From Paraburkholderia franconis (GTDB taxonomy: Bacteria; Pseudomonadota; Gammaproteobacteria; Burkholderiales; Burkholderiaceae), in NCBI RefSeq assembly GCF_009362735.1, contig NZ_WHNP01000041.1, positions 1 to 64,000 on the forward strand: a stretch of DNA of 64,000 nucleotides, in the 5' to 3' direction. Both the position numbers and the translations under genes were made by a program. The notes beneath the pieces were generated by a model, which saw nothing but the letters and a program-made list of their open reading frames with translations, was not told the DNA's origin and did not search any database. Shown here piece by piece: positions 35,447-44,838 of the stretch (the stretch's first letter is position 1; each line of letters begins with the position of its first letter).

Positions 35447-35475
35447 GGGCGCCTTCCCATGAGGAAAGAAGTTCA

Positions 35476-37095
35476 ATGTACGACTCACAAGATCGTTTCT
35501 TCGTCAGGCCGCGCGCGCTGTCGTCGTGGTTCTTTACCGTGCTGGCCGTGACCGCTACAGCATGCGTTCCCCTGTCATCGTCGCTTGCGGCGAGCCCGAT
35601 CGATACGCCGCAGTGGCGCTCTGCGCTTCACTACACGCCGCAGCGCAACTGGATGAACGACCCCAACGGCCTCGTCTACTACAAAGGCCTGTATCACCTG
35701 TTCTACCAGTACAACCCGCATGGCAACTTCTGGGGTGACATGTCGTGGGGACACGCGACGAGCCGCGACCTGATCCATTGGGATGAGCAAGCCGTCGCGA
35801 TGCGCGCGAACCCTAGCGAGGAAGTGTTCTCGGGCTCGGTCGTCGTCGATACGCGCAACACGTCGGGGCTCGGCACCGTGAAGACGCCGCCGCTCGTTGC
35901 GCTTTACACGAGCGTGTACAACGCCGGCTCCGGGCACGAACCAGGCGTTCAGGCGCAGTCGCTCGCCTACAGCATCGACGATGGCACGACCTGGCAGCAG
36001 TACGCGCACAACCCGGTGTTGACCTTGAATCCCGAGTCGAGCCATTTTCGTGATCCGAAGGTCTCCTGGTACGCACCGGGCGGATACTGGCTGATGACCG
36101 CCGTGGTCGCCGATGCGCATGTTGTCAAACTCTACCGGTCGGACAACCTGGTCGACTGGACGTTCCTGAGCGACTTCACGCTGCCCGATGTGCCGCATCG
36201 AGGCGCACTTTGGGAAATGCCCGACCTGTTTGCGCTGCCGCTCGATGGCGATCCGGCGCGCCGGAAGTGGGTGATGATTGTCAACGTGAACCCGTGGTCG
36301 ATTGCGGGGGGATCGGGCGCAATGTATTTTGTCGGGCAGTTCGACGGCACACATTTCGTCCCCGACGATGTCGCGCCGGCCGGTTCCGATCCCGCGCGGT
36401 ATCAGTGGCTCGATCATGGTGCGGACTACTATGCGGCTGGGACGTTCTCCAATGCGCCAGCCGGCAAGGCTGTGACGATCGGCTGGATGAACAACTGGGA
36501 CTATGCCAGCCACGTGCCGACCTCGCCATGGAAGGGAGCGATGGCATTGCCGCGCGAACTCGCACTGAAAACGATCGACGGCAGGCCGCAGCTAACGTCC
36601 GTGCCATCGTCATCGTATGAGTCGCTGGTGAAGCGGCTTCCTCCAACACGCATCGAGGCATTTGAAGTGTCGTCGGCAACGCGCGATCTTGCACTGTCGG
36701 CGCGTGGTGCCGTGCAGAACATCGAGCTGACCATCCGGCCTGGCACTGCGCAGCGCGCCGGGATGATCGTGCGAGCTTCGGCGAGCGGCGACACGGGCAC
36801 GCGAATCTTCTACGATGTGCGCAGCCAGACGCTGACCGTGGACCGGTCGCATTCGGGCAACACGTGGTTTTCGGGGGCATTCAGCAAAGCGCACGTCGTC
36901 GATCTGCCGTTGCACGACGGCGGGCTTCACCTGCAGGTAGTGATCGACCGGAATTCGGTCGAGGTGTTTGCCGATCACGGTCGAATGGCGATTACAGACC
37001 TGATCTTTCCGGCACTCGACGACGACCGTGTCCGCGTTTTCGCGGAAGGCGGCGACGCGACGTTCAGCGACATAGCGATAACGAGCCCGCGCTAA
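35476..37095 (+). CDS. Secreted GH32 fructanase (levanase / inulinase / invertase type)
   Basis: The product is 539 residues. The N-terminal signal peptide ends near 'SSSLAASP'. The five-bladed propeller begins with the nucleophile block 'NWMNDPNGLVYYKGLYHLFY'. 'FRDPKVSWY' gives the stabiliser and 'ALWEMPDLFALP' holds the acid/base Glu. The C-terminal beta-sandwich ends 'DRNSVEVFADHGRMAITDLI'. It hydrolyses beta-fructosides, most plausibly the levan made by the neighbouring levansucrase. GAGGAAAGAAG precedes the ATG. Confidence 0.93.
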   Translation: MYDSQDRFFVRPRALSSWFFTVLAVTATACVPLSSSLAASPIDTPQWRSALHYTPQRNWMNDPNGLVYYKGLYHLFYQYNPHGNFWGDMSWGHATSRDLIHWDEQAVAMRANPSEEVFSGSVVVDTRNTSGLGTVKTPPLVALYTSVYNAGSGHEPGVQAQSLAYSIDDGTTWQQYAHNPVLTLNPESSHFRDPKVSWYAPGGYWLMTAVVADAHVVKLYRSDNLVDWTFLSDFTLPDVPHRGALWEMPDLFALPLDGDPARRKWVMIVNVNPWSIAGGSGAMYFVGQFDGTHFVPDDVAPAGSDPARYQWLDHGADYYAAGTFSNAPAGKAVTIGWMNNWDYASHVPTSPWKGAMALPRELALKTIDGRPQLTSVPSSSYESLVKRLPPTRIEAFEVSSATRDLALSARGAVQNIELTIRPGTAQRAGMIVRASASGDTGTRIFYDVRSQTLTVDRSHSGNTWFSGAFSKAHVVDLPLHDGGLHLQVVIDRNSVEVFADHGRMAITDLIFPALDDDRVRVFAEGGDATFSDIAITSPR

Positions 37096-37458
37096 CGTTT
37101 CGTGCAAACTGCTGGCGGCAGTGTCCTGAACCGGAAACAAATGAAGAGCAGAAGGTTATTCGCCGCCGGCCGTTTACCGGCTATCTGCGAAAGGCAGTTT
37201 GCGGGGTTATGTCAGGCCATTCACCTGGCGATCGCGTCGATACCCCTGCTCTCCCGCGAGGAACGGCCTTGCCCACCGGGCGTTTGTGATCGGAAAACGC
37301 CTCTTCAAACAGCTTGATATCGCAGCGATGCACGCTCGGATGACCACATCGATGCACCACGCGGCCATCATCCTCGGGGTTGCGATGCCGCGAAGCAGTC
37401 GCCGCTGGACTCCACACCGCGGTTGAACCCACAAGCATGCCATCGCATCGAGCCGACT
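37096..37458. other. Gene-free stretch after the GH32 gene
   Basis: Only short overlapping frames are present, on both strands and without recognisable content. It separates the fructan operon from the convergent response-regulator gene. No clear terminator was found. Confidence 0.4.
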
Positions 37459-37884
37459 TCAGGGCGGCTCGTTCGTGGCAAGCCAGTAGAGGCCGAGGCG
37501 CGCGAGGGTCTGCGCGAATTCGCCGAAATCGAGCGGCTTGTTGACAAAACTGTTGGCGCCACCCTCGCAGCTGCCGAGCCGGTCGCGCTCGTCGTCCGAT
37601 GAGGTGAGGATCACCGCGGGCAGCAGCCGGGTGCGCGGATCGGCACGCAGCCGCTGCAGCACCTGCAATCCGTTGAGCCGCGGCAACCCGATGTCAAGCA
37701 GCATCACGGCGGGCAGATCGAGATCGCTTCTGCCGGCGAACTCGCCCTCGCGAAAAAGGTAGTCGAGCGCCTGTTGACCGTCCCGCATCACCTCGACAGG
37801 GTTGATCAGATTCGCTTTGCGCAACGCGCGCAACAGCAGCATTTCGTCGTGCGGGTTGTCTTCCACCAGCAACAGGGACTTCAT
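37459..37884 (-). CDS. CheY-like response regulator (stand-alone receiver)
   Basis: The product is 141 residues, a receiver domain only. The acidic pocket is 'LLVEDNPHDEMLLLRAL', the phospho-acceptor Asp lies in 'PAVMLLDIGLPRLNG', 'VILTSSDDERD' carries the Thr/Ser switch, and the conserved Lys is in 'SFVNKPLDFGEF'. The 'NPxDxxLLxRAL' form is that of regulators paired with phytochrome-like or PAS kinases. Its ATG overlaps the TGA of the kinase remnant upstream. That kinase is truncated, so the regulator has probably lost its local partner. Confidence 0.88.
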   Translation of the reverse strand: MKSLLLVEDNPHDEMLLLRALRKANLINPVEVMRDGQQALDYLFREGEFAGRSDLDLPAVMLLDIGLPRLNGLQVLQRLRADPRTRLLPAVILTSSDDERDRLGSCEGGANSFVNKPLDFGEFAQTLARLGLYWLATNEPP

Positions 37885-38075
37885 GGCTCCTCCTGTGTGC
37901 CGGCGGGCACGCCAGGCAGCGTAAAGGCAAAAGTGGTCCGCTCACCGGGGTGCGAGGCGGCACGGATTTCGCCGCCATGACGATGGATGATGCGATGCAC
38001 CGTGGACAGGCCGATACCAATGCCTGGGAACTCTTCCCGACGATGCAGCCGCTGAAACGGCTTGAACAGCTTGTC
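37881..38075 (-). pseudogene. Histidine kinase, C-terminal stump cut by IS6 element
   Basis: The minus-strand frame ending at 37881 reads 'KLFKPFQRLHRREEFPGIGI', then 'GLSTVHRIIHRHGG' and 'GERTTFAFTLPG', which is the G-box end of a HATPase_c domain. Only about 64 residues remain. The sequence stops at the left inverted repeat of the IS element, and no other kinase part is found on the far side. The missing 5' portion was probably lost in an IS-linked deletion. Its stop overlaps the start of the CheY-like gene. Confidence 0.8.
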
Positions 38076-38890
38076 GGGCTTTGTCGCAGTAAGCGTCGGG
38101 TATCATGTGCCATGACAATTCGAACGGTCGGACGCTCGATGACGACTCTGAATCCAACCTTGGCACGGGTGCTCAAGCGTTTGCACTATCCGCTCGATGT
38201 GATCCCGACGTGTGTCTGCTGGTACGTGGCGTATCCGCTGAGCCTTCGACACCTGGAAGAGATGATGGCGGAGCGCGGAATCCCGGTCGACCATTCAACC
38301 GTGCACCGCTGGGCCATCAAGGTGTTGCCGGTTCTGGAGAAGGCGTTTCGCCGCAACAAGCGAACCGTCGGCCGGAGCTGGCGAATGGATGAAACGTATA
38401 TCAAGGTCCGCGGCCAGTGGAAGTATTTGTACCGCGCAGTCGACAAGGAGGGCAACACCGTGGATTTCCTGCTGCGTGCCCATCGTGACAAGGCTGCGGC
38501 ACGGCGCTATTTCGAAAAGGCCATCGACCAGAACGGCGAGCCCGAGACGGTGACAATTGATAAAAGCGGTGCGAACCTGGCCGCGCTGGATGCTCTCAAC
38601 GCGGCGCGGGAAACCCCGATCAAGATTCGCCAGAACAAGTATCTGAATAATGTTGTCGAGCAAGACCACCGGGCGATCAAGCGACGCACTCGGCCCATGC
38701 TCGGCTTCAAGGATTTTTGTTGTGCCCGCATTCTGTTGAGCGGCATTGACATGCACATGATCGCCAAGGGCCAAATGGAAGACCGTGGCGTCGGATACAC
38801 TCGTGCCGAGCAGTTTTACTCGCTGGCAGCATAAGTAATCCTACTTATACTGCCGTTTGTTCCCCATCTTGCCCTTACCGCGACAAAACC
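38076..38890 (+). mobile_element. IS6-family insertion sequence
   Basis: About 815 bp. The left end GGGCTTTGTCGCAGTAAG at 38076 is mirrored by an imperfect inverted repeat, CTTACCGCGACAAAACC, at the right end near 38890. Both fit the 'GGCTTTGTTGCA' ends of IS6/IS26-type elements. One transposase gene fills it. The 8 bp on either side (AGCTTGTC and AGGTATGG) do not match, so no target duplication is preserved. The flanks are a kinase stump and an IclR stump, which are unrelated genes. Confidence 0.85.
38112..38834 (+). CDS. IS6-family DDE transposase
   Basis: The product is about 240 residues from ATG 38112 (an ATG at 38139 is also possible); an upstream extension of the frame would leave the element. 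The N-terminal zinc/HTH region has 'WYVAYPLSLRHLEEMMAERG' and 'VDHSTVHRWAIKVLP'. The DDE triad is visible: Asp in 'SWRMDETYIKVRGQW', Asp in 'TVTIDKSGANLAAL' and Glu in 'NNVVEQDHRAIKRR'. The frame is intact, so the element may be active. Confidence 0.92.
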   Translation: MTIRTVGRSMTTLNPTLARVLKRLHYPLDVIPTCVCWYVAYPLSLRHLEEMMAERGIPVDHSTVHRWAIKVLPVLEKAFRRNKRTVGRSWRMDETYIKVRGQWKYLYRAVDKEGNTVDFLLRAHRDKAAARRYFEKAIDQNGEPETVTIDKSGANLAALDALNAARETPIKIRQNKYLNNVVEQDHRAIKRRTRPMLGFKDFCCARILLSGIDMHMIAKGQMEDRGVGYTRAEQFYSLAA

Positions 38891-39122
38891 AGGTATGGCT
38901 GGTGTCGCTGTGCCGATCATTGACCGGGCAGGTTGCGCGGTGGCGGCGCTGAGCGTCGGCACGCTGTCGGCGCGCCTGGGTGAGGACCGGTTGCCGATGG
39001 TCGTCGAATTGCTGAGACGGCAAGCGGAACTCATCGGCCCGCAGCTGAATCCGTTCGACATTGCCATGCGGCGTCCGACTTATGGGCTCACACGCACCAT
39101 GGCTAAGGAACCGATTGCGTGA
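38891..39122 (+). pseudogene. IclR-family regulator, C-terminal stump
   Basis: Right after the IS, the frame reads 'VAVPIIDRAGCAVAALSVGT', then 'LSARLGEDRLPMVVELLRRQ', 'LIGPQLNPFD' and 'MRRPTYGL'. This is the end of the effector-binding domain of IclR-type regulators. The HTH and most of the sensor domain are missing. An ATG at 38895 lets a 75-residue product be read, but it would have no DNA-binding part. Truncation coincides with the IS right end. Confidence 0.7.
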
Positions 39123-39764
39123 TGCACGGTCCGTCAGGCCGGACAGGCTGCAACGAAGCGCATATGCCGTCCCGTAAGGTGAAGCGGCGTACGCTGTTCC
39201 TTGCGATCACCTTCTTGATCAGTCACGCCGTCTTGTCTCGCGCAACCTTTTCGGAGTTTGGCAAGGCGCTGTGCGTACTCTCGCCCCAATAGCCGTTGCC
39301 AATCCTCGCACAAGCATCATCGAATCTCGCCCATGCGCCCGCGACAAGACCAGTTGCTGAATCTCATGTTTTTGGTCAATCGTCCGGAATAAACGCCCTG
39401 ACGTACATTCGAAAATCGAAATCTGCAACGTCAAAAAAAGACCAGTGAAAGTATGAGGCTGGTTTCTGCTGAAGCAACCCTATAAAGGCAATGAAATAGT
39501 GCGCTCGCGGCCTATGCAAGCGCAGCACTCTCTTCGATCCATCGTCGCGAGTCAATTATGCGATATGAGTCGCAGAAGGCAATACGTCAGCGAATCCACA
39601 CGCGATCGATTTTTTTTTGCCTTTTTTACTGTTATTGCCGCCCCATAATTTCTTCCCGTTGTAACGCTTTGCAAGAGAGAGGCAGCGTTTTGACGCGAGG
39701 CTGCCCGTCATTTCCACACGCCACATTACCGCTTGCTCATCCGGGCAACGTCATGGAGGCATTC
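39123..39764. other. Intergenic region upstream of the phospholipase C gene
   Basis: No gene is convincing here. The phospholipase frame is open from 39558, but residues before 39765 are unlike a signal peptide (Cys- and Phe-rich with poly-T-encoded Phe) and are more likely untranslated leader. A run of nine T residues occurs near 39610. No clear promoter was identified. Confidence 0.4.
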
Positions 39765-41711
39765 GTGAAGAAAATCGTCAATGTAACCAGTACATCAGCA
39801 TTTAAAGGCGGCCTGCTTTGCGGCACTCTTTCCATTGCGCTGGCCGCAGCCATCTGGCCAGCTCTTGCACAAAGCCAGCAGCAGGCTGTGGCAGTGAACA
39901 CTGCGTCGCCGATCAAGCATGTCATCGTGGTTGTCGGCGAGAACCGCACGTTCGATCACCTGTTCGGCGCTTACACCCCGCGCCGGGGGCAGACGATTTC
40001 GAACCTGCTGTCGAAAGGCATCATCACGGCCGATGGCCTCCCGGGCCCGAACTTCGCACTGGCCGCGCAATACACGGCCAATGCTACGGACCCGAAGCGC
40101 TTCGAGATGGCGCCGGGCGGCAAGCAGCCATATACCGTCCTGCCTGCACCGAATACCGGTAGTACGGCAAGCGCGCCGAGCGATACCAGTCCACCGCCGT
40201 TTGCCACGCTCGCCGCGGCGCAGGCCGCCGAGGGCGCAACGATGGAGCCGTGGGATGTCGTGCACCTGACCACTGGCGCGAGCGGCTTGGCGCATCATAG
40301 CGTCGATACGCGTTTCGGCTCGAACACGTACAACCTGCCGAGCGGACCGTATCAGATCTCGCGCGTCGGTCCCGACTATGACCAGTACATCAACAGCCCG
40401 GTGCACCGCTTCTACCAGAACTGGCAACAGGCCGATTGCAATATCGATCAAGCCACGCTCGATAATCCGAGCGGCTGCCAGATGGATCTGTTCGCGTGGG
40501 TGGAGACGTCGGTGGGCGCTGGTTCGAACGGCAAGCCGCGGCCCGCGAACTTCAACGACGAGACGACTGGCGAAGGAGCGACCGCGCTCGGCTATTACAA
40601 CGTGAATACCGGCGACATGCCGTACTTCACGCATCTCGCGCGCCAGTTCACGATCAGCGACAACTATCACCAGCCGGTGATGGGCGGCACGGGCGCGAAC
40701 AGCATCATGATCGGCACCGGCGACGCGCTCTACTACACGGACGGCGACGGCAATGCCGCAAAGCCGCCGGCGGATCAGATCGAAAATCCGCTGCCGCAGG
40801 CGAACACCAACAACTGGTACACGCAGGACGGCTATTCGGGCGGCTCGTACAGCAACTGCTCGGACAGCCATCAGCCCGGCGTCGGCGCGCTGCGCCACTA
40901 CCTGGCCCGCCTGCCGTACAAGCCGGAAGCGAAGTGCGCGCCGAACACGTATTACCTGCTGAACAACTACAACCCCGGCTATAACGGCGACGGCACGGTC
41001 AATACAAGTCCGTTCACGATTCCGCCATCACCCGTGCGGACGATCGCCGATACGCTGATCGAAAAGAACATCTCGTGGAAGTACTATGGCGAAGGCTGGA
41101 ATACGTTCGTGAAGTCGCCGGCCACGAGTGTCTACTGCAATATCTGCAACCCGTTCCTGTATGAAACCGCGATCATGACGAACCCCGCGCTCGTCAATGC
41201 GCACCTGCAGGATGCGACCGATCTGTACGCGGATATTGCCAACGGTACGCTGCCAGCGGTGTCGTTCGTGAAGCCGGGTGGTCTGCTCGACGGGCACCCC
41301 GAGTCGTCGAAGTTCGGGCTCTTTGAATCGTTCGTCCACAAGCTGGTCGATAAGGTGCAGCGCGACCCGAGCCTGTGGGCTTCGACGGCGATCCTGGTCA
41401 CGACGGATGAAGGCGGCGGCTACTACGACTCGGGCTACATCCAGCCGCTCGATTTCTTCGGCGACGGCCCGCGCATTCCGATGATCGTCGTATCGCCATA
41501 CTCGCGTGGTGGCCGCGTCGTGCACCAGTACGCAGATCACGTGTCGATCCTGAAGTTCATCGAACGCAACTGGCATCTGAAGCCGGTCACGCAGAGAAGC
41601 CGCGACAATCTGCCAAATCCGATCCAGCTGCAGACGCATCCCTATGTGCCCGTCAACGCACCCGCAATTGGCGATCTGTTCGACGCATTCAATTTTCCGC
41701 GCACGCAGTAA
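39765..41711 (+). CDS. Secreted phospholipase C / acid phosphatase-type phosphoesterase
   Basis: The product is about 648 residues. I chose GTG 39765 because GGAGG lies five bases upstream, and the product then starts 'KKIVNVTSTSAFKGG' with a clean signal peptide ending 'WPALAQS'. The metal and nucleophile block is 'VIVVVGENRTFDHLFGAYTP' (family consensus ENRSFDH, with Thr in place of Ser). Other family blocks are 'FTISDNYHQPVMGGTGANS', 'VSFVKPGGLLDGHPES', 'LVTTDEGGGYYDSGY' and 'PYSRGGRVVHQYADHVSI'. Family members hydrolyse phospholipids or phosphomonoesters and are often secreted. Substrate cannot be told from sequence. Confidence 0.88.
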   Translation: MKKIVNVTSTSAFKGGLLCGTLSIALAAAIWPALAQSQQQAVAVNTASPIKHVIVVVGENRTFDHLFGAYTPRRGQTISNLLSKGIITADGLPGPNFALAAQYTANATDPKRFEMAPGGKQPYTVLPAPNTGSTASAPSDTSPPPFATLAAAQAAEGATMEPWDVVHLTTGASGLAHHSVDTRFGSNTYNLPSGPYQISRVGPDYDQYINSPVHRFYQNWQQADCNIDQATLDNPSGCQMDLFAWVETSVGAGSNGKPRPANFNDETTGEGATALGYYNVNTGDMPYFTHLARQFTISDNYHQPVMGGTGANSIMIGTGDALYYTDGDGNAAKPPADQIENPLPQANTNNWYTQDGYSGGSYSNCSDSHQPGVGALRHYLARLPYKPEAKCAPNTYYLLNNYNPGYNGDGTVNTSPFTIPPSPVRTIADTLIEKNISWKYYGEGWNTFVKSPATSVYCNICNPFLYETAIMTNPALVNAHLQDATDLYADIANGTLPAVSFVKPGGLLDGHPESSKFGLFESFVHKLVDKVQRDPSLWASTAILVTTDEGGGYYDSGYIQPLDFFGDGPRIPMIVVSPYSRGGRVVHQYADHVSILKFIERNWHLKPVTQRSRDNLPNPIQLQTHPYVPVNAPAIGDLFDAFNFPRTQ

Positions 41712-41980
41712 TGATGTGAGATGGAGGGCAGGCCCAACCGGCTCCGCTGATCCGAAGGCGTGCCGTATTTGCGACTGCCCTTTCATCGGAAGACACACGC
41801 ATTCTGGTCGAATAGCAGCGGTGGATTACTGCGTCGTCGCTACCGGGCGCGCAAATCCGAAGGGGCGCTACTGCCAGCGGACTGGCATGGCAGCGCCCCG
41901 TTTCAGAGAACGACATTCACCGGCTGCGGGTCGCTTCTCCCGAAACGCGCGAAAAACTGACACGCAGAACGTGCGTTCTG

Positions 41981-42268
41981 TCACGGCTTCGCCCAGATCT
42001 GCTTCCAGCACATGAGAAAGGTACCGCGGGAGTCTCTCGACACGGTGCCATCGATTGCACACTTGCTTCCCGCCACAGCGGGACCGTATTTCGCAACCTG
42101 TCGATCCGCATCCGCAAGTACAGCGGTTGGCACTCTGCCCAGGATAAAACCATCTCTTCCAAAGATTGACACGCCGAGAAGAAGACCTGTGCCACATAAA
42201 AGAACGACGGCTGGAACTCTGAGCCTCGATGGCCATCTGGCAAATCCGAGCTTGATGGTGGAAGGCAT
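41981..42268 (-). CDS. Small membrane-anchored or secreted protein, unknown
   Basis: The product is 95 residues with one hydrophobic N-terminal segment after a positive patch ('RVPAVVLLCGTGLLLGVSIF'). The short exported part contains two Cys in the pattern 'KCAIDGTVSRDSRGTFLMCW', which resembles the 'C..NG..ARDS.G..LSC' motif of pilin-tip and shufflon-type proteins. The resemblance is weak. The frame lies in a region otherwise without genes. Confidence 0.35.
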   Translation of the reverse strand: MPSTIKLGFARWPSRLRVPAVVLLCGTGLLLGVSIFGRDGFILGRVPTAVLADADRQVAKYGPAVAGSKCAIDGTVSRDSRGTFLMCWKQIWAKP

Positions 42269-42387
42269 TCGATTTCTCTTTCAAAATGCGGTGCCGCTGA
42301 AAACACTCGCCGGCGCTCGTCGTACCTGCGCGCAATCGACGTGCGGGTCACAGCGACCGCTCGCGTGGCCAGAACCCTCGCTGCCCG

Positions 42388-42636
42388 TCAGCACACGGCT
42401 TCCAGACTGCTAACGGGCTCGTCATCGGATGCTGTGGCAAAGCGCTCCGCCGGCGTGTTCCGTAGCAGATCGAGGAGCGTATCCAATCGCTGTCCGTCCG
42501 ACGCCGATATTCCACGCTCCTTCAGCAGATTTTCGATCTGCGCGATCCAGTAATCGCGACGGACAAGTCGGGGGTATGAGGTCAGGGCGCTGACGGCCTT
42601 TGCCAGTTGTCCAATCTCCGTCTTCATGGTGTTCAC
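42388..42636 (-). CDS. Small helical hypothetical protein
   Basis: The product is 82 residues. The GTG at 42636 is preceded by a strong AAGGAGGGG five bases away; an ATG three codons later is an alternative. The sequence is mostly helical and polar ('MKTEIGQLAKAVSALTSYPR', 'RDYWIAQIENLLKERGISAS', 'LDTLLDLLRNT'). No family is recognised. The ribosome-binding site and composition support a real gene. Confidence 0.55.
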   Translation of the reverse strand: MNTMKTEIGQLAKAVSALTSYPRLVRRDYWIAQIENLLKERGISASDGQRLDTLLDLLRNTPAERFATASDDEPVSSLEAVC

Positions 42637-43192
42637 ATTCCCCTCCTTCGGACTTCTGAAGCGATGAATGTATGCCGGCTCCGACGCTTCCGCCTGCGGT
42701 TGGCGTGGACCGTCCGCCCGTCGAATCGTACGCGGGTGCCACACGAAACATCCCGATGCACAGCGCCCCCACGATCCGTCCGGTGGATCGTTGGGAACGG
42801 CGATTGAGGTTGCCCGGATGCTGTTTGGGCTGGCGAAAAGCGATCGCTACCGTTCGTGCGCAAACGTTATCGCTCGCACCTTCGACTCGTTCCATCTGAT
42901 CCTGAAGCGGGTAACGGCAGAATTCCGTCGCAGCCATATTGGGAAAAACACCTGGTCGGCAACGGAACGGTACCGTCGTCGGGAGGAAGCGGCTTTGTGC
43001 CAGCCTTCCTTCCCTCCTCTGACCAACGCTGCGCGCTTCGGCGGATCGCGCCCGACGGCCCTAAAAATTCCGTCCGCCTTCCCACACCCGATCCTGCTTC
43101 TAGCGACTACATTTATGTTGTAGGAAGACGATCTTGCGCATGGAGCCGCCCTGCCTCCCAATTGCAGTCCGCAGTTCCGAAGTGAGAATGAC
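42637..43192. other. Intergenic region upstream of the PBP7-like gene
   Basis: Several overlapping frames are present on both strands with no recognisable protein. The segment separates the minus-strand small gene from the plus-strand peptidase gene and should hold both promoters. I could not identify them. Confidence 0.35.
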
Positions 43193-44152
43193 ATGAAGAA
43201 ATTGATCTGCGCACTGCTGCTTGCGGCCACTTCTCTATGCGCGCGTGCTGACGTCCCGTCGCTCTACTCCCCTAGCGTGATCGTGTACGATGTCGCGCGT
43301 GGTGAAGTCTTGCTGGAAAAGAATGCCGACGAACTCCGGCCCATCGCGTCGCTGACCAAACTGATGACGGCGATGGTCGTCCTCGACAAGGCACAGAAGA
43401 TGGGAGATATCCTGACCATTGACGAGGCGGACATCGACCGGCTCAAGCATTCGGGTTCCCGAATACCCGTCGGTACGTCGCTCGAACGCGAGGCGATGCT
43501 TCGCCTTGCATTGATGTCGTCGGAAAACCGTGCGGCGTCCGCCCTGTCACGCTCGTTCCCTGGCGGCCAATCGGTGTTCATCCAGCAGATGAATCTGAAG
43601 GCGCGATCGCTGAACATGTCCGACACGCATTTCGAGGATCCGACGGGACTCTCGCCGGACAATGTCTCGACGGCTCGCGATGTCATCAAGCTGGCAATCG
43701 AAGCATCGCACTATCCGATGATCAGTTCGTTTACCACGCTGACAGCGTACGAACAGACAATTGGCAGCCGGACCCGCTTCTATCGCAACACGGATCCCGT
43801 CGTCCGCTGGACGGATTGGGACGTTCAGTTCGCAAAAACGGGATACACGCGCGAGGCGGGTCGCTGCATCGTGGTCGACGTCGCAATGCCAAGAGGCCCG
43901 GTGATCATTGCGCTGCTTGGCGCGCATACATCTCGTGCCCGCTCCGCTGATCTAGCCACGATCCGCAACTGGATGAACGGCGATGAAACGCCCGTAGCCT
44001 TACCTCGGCTGTATTACGTCTCGACGCATTCGCATCATCGCCACCCCGTCGTCGCCAGCCAACCGCACCGCGTGAAGGCGCGATTCCCGTCGACCGGTTC
44101 GTCACATCGCCACGCGTCGCGCCGCATGATCGCCAGTCGAGCTGGTGCTTAA
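43193..44152 (+). CDS. pbpG: D-alanyl-D-alanine endopeptidase (PBP7/S11 family) with repeat-derived tail
   Basis: The product is 319 residues. The signal peptide is 'MKKLICALLLAATSLCARA'. All three penicilloyl serine transferase motifs are present: S53-L-T-K56, S110-E-N112 and K215-T-G217. It belongs to the S11 peptidases that trim or open peptidoglycan cross-links in the periplasm. The family-like part ends near residue 262 ('DLATIRNWMNGDE'). The last ~34 residues (286-319, His/Arg/Ser-rich) lie inside the 112-bp repeat and are unlike other members. The original stop has probably been lost and replaced by read-through into the repeat. Confidence 0.88.
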   Translation: MKKLICALLLAATSLCARADVPSLYSPSVIVYDVARGEVLLEKNADELRPIASLTKLMTAMVVLDKAQKMGDILTIDEADIDRLKHSGSRIPVGTSLEREAMLRLALMSSENRAASALSRSFPGGQSVFIQQMNLKARSLNMSDTHFEDPTGLSPDNVSTARDVIKLAIEASHYPMISSFTTLTAYEQTIGSRTRFYRNTDPVVRWTDWDVQFAKTGYTREAGRCIVVDVAMPRGPVIIALLGAHTSRARSADLATIRNWMNGDETPVALPRLYYVSTHSHHRHPVVASQPHRVKARFPSTGSSHRHASRRMIASRAGA

Positions 44153-44161
44153 GCGCGCCCG
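44050..44161 (+). repeat. 112-bp dispersed repeat, copy 2
   Basis: This copy matches 897-1008 in the same orientation with about ten mismatches. It supplies the last 34 codons and the stop of the PBP7-like gene. Similarity stops abruptly on both sides. Confidence 0.75.
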
Positions 44162-44437
44162 ATCTGACAACACACGCATCGCGATCGACACCAGAACGCG
44201 ATAGCCCGCGCGCCGCAGGGCCGCAACCCGCTCGCCTAAGAAGCTCCAGGTAGCCGCAAGAACACTGTATGGATGTGGTACGTCCGAATACGGTGGTGGG
44301 TTGACTGCGCTGCTGAGGGCCGATACCTGCCCTGTCGGACTGTGCGGTGATCAGCGCGACCGAGTGCATCCAGACGCTTGCTGCTGTTGCTCGACTGTAT
44401 CAAGATTGACCCGTCTTCTCCGAAACGGGCGACTCCT
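44162..44437. other. Gene-free stretch
   Basis: I see no supported gene or RNA. Overlapping minus-strand frames have random composition. Confidence 0.3.
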
Positions 44438-44644
44438 ATGACAGACGCTCCCGAACGCGATCCTGCTTCCGATCCCGACAAGCTGAAGGGCCCCGGCGGC
44501 ATGACGTTGCGGCAGATTCACGAACAGGTGCAGAAGTCCGTCCAGCGCGACCGCGAAGCGCAGGCTGCGCACAGCTCACCCGTGCCGCAAGGCCGGTGGC
44601 AGCGATGGGTGCGCTATGTATGGGGCCGCAGTGGCCGGCGCTAG
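44438..44644 (+). CDS. Small basic hypothetical protein
   Basis: The product is 68 residues from ATG 44438. It is acidic and Pro-rich at the N-terminus ('DAPERDPASDPDKLKGPGGM'), helical in the middle ('TLRQIHEQVQKSVQRDREAQ') and Trp/Arg-rich at the end. No membrane segment and no recognised family. Composition looks protein-like, but no strong ribosome-binding site is seen. Confidence 0.4.
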   Translation: MTDAPERDPASDPDKLKGPGGMTLRQIHEQVQKSVQRDREAQAAHSSPVPQGRWQRWVRYVWGRSGRR

Positions 44645-44838
44645 CCGCAGATTGATTTGATCAGCGAGGACGGGTGCCACCTGGCTACCTAAGAACTGAG
44701 CCGTAACAGGCACTCAGCGCCGTATCGCTCCGGCCAATCCGTTTGCGACTCGTAGGTCAGCAATCTTGTAAACGACGAGTGGTCGTCTTGTACTGGACTA
44801 CGGATGCTTCTTGATAGTGTCGGATAGGAGCGGACGCT

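Noticed and set aside
38068..38898. Target-site duplication of the IS6 element
   Set aside because: The 8-bp flanks (AGCTTGTC and AGGTATGG) do not match, so no duplication is claimed.
39558..39764. Extended N-terminus for the phospholipase C gene
   Set aside because: The extension is Cys/Phe-rich and would bury the signal peptide. GTG 39765 has a GGAGG at ideal distance and gives a standard leader.
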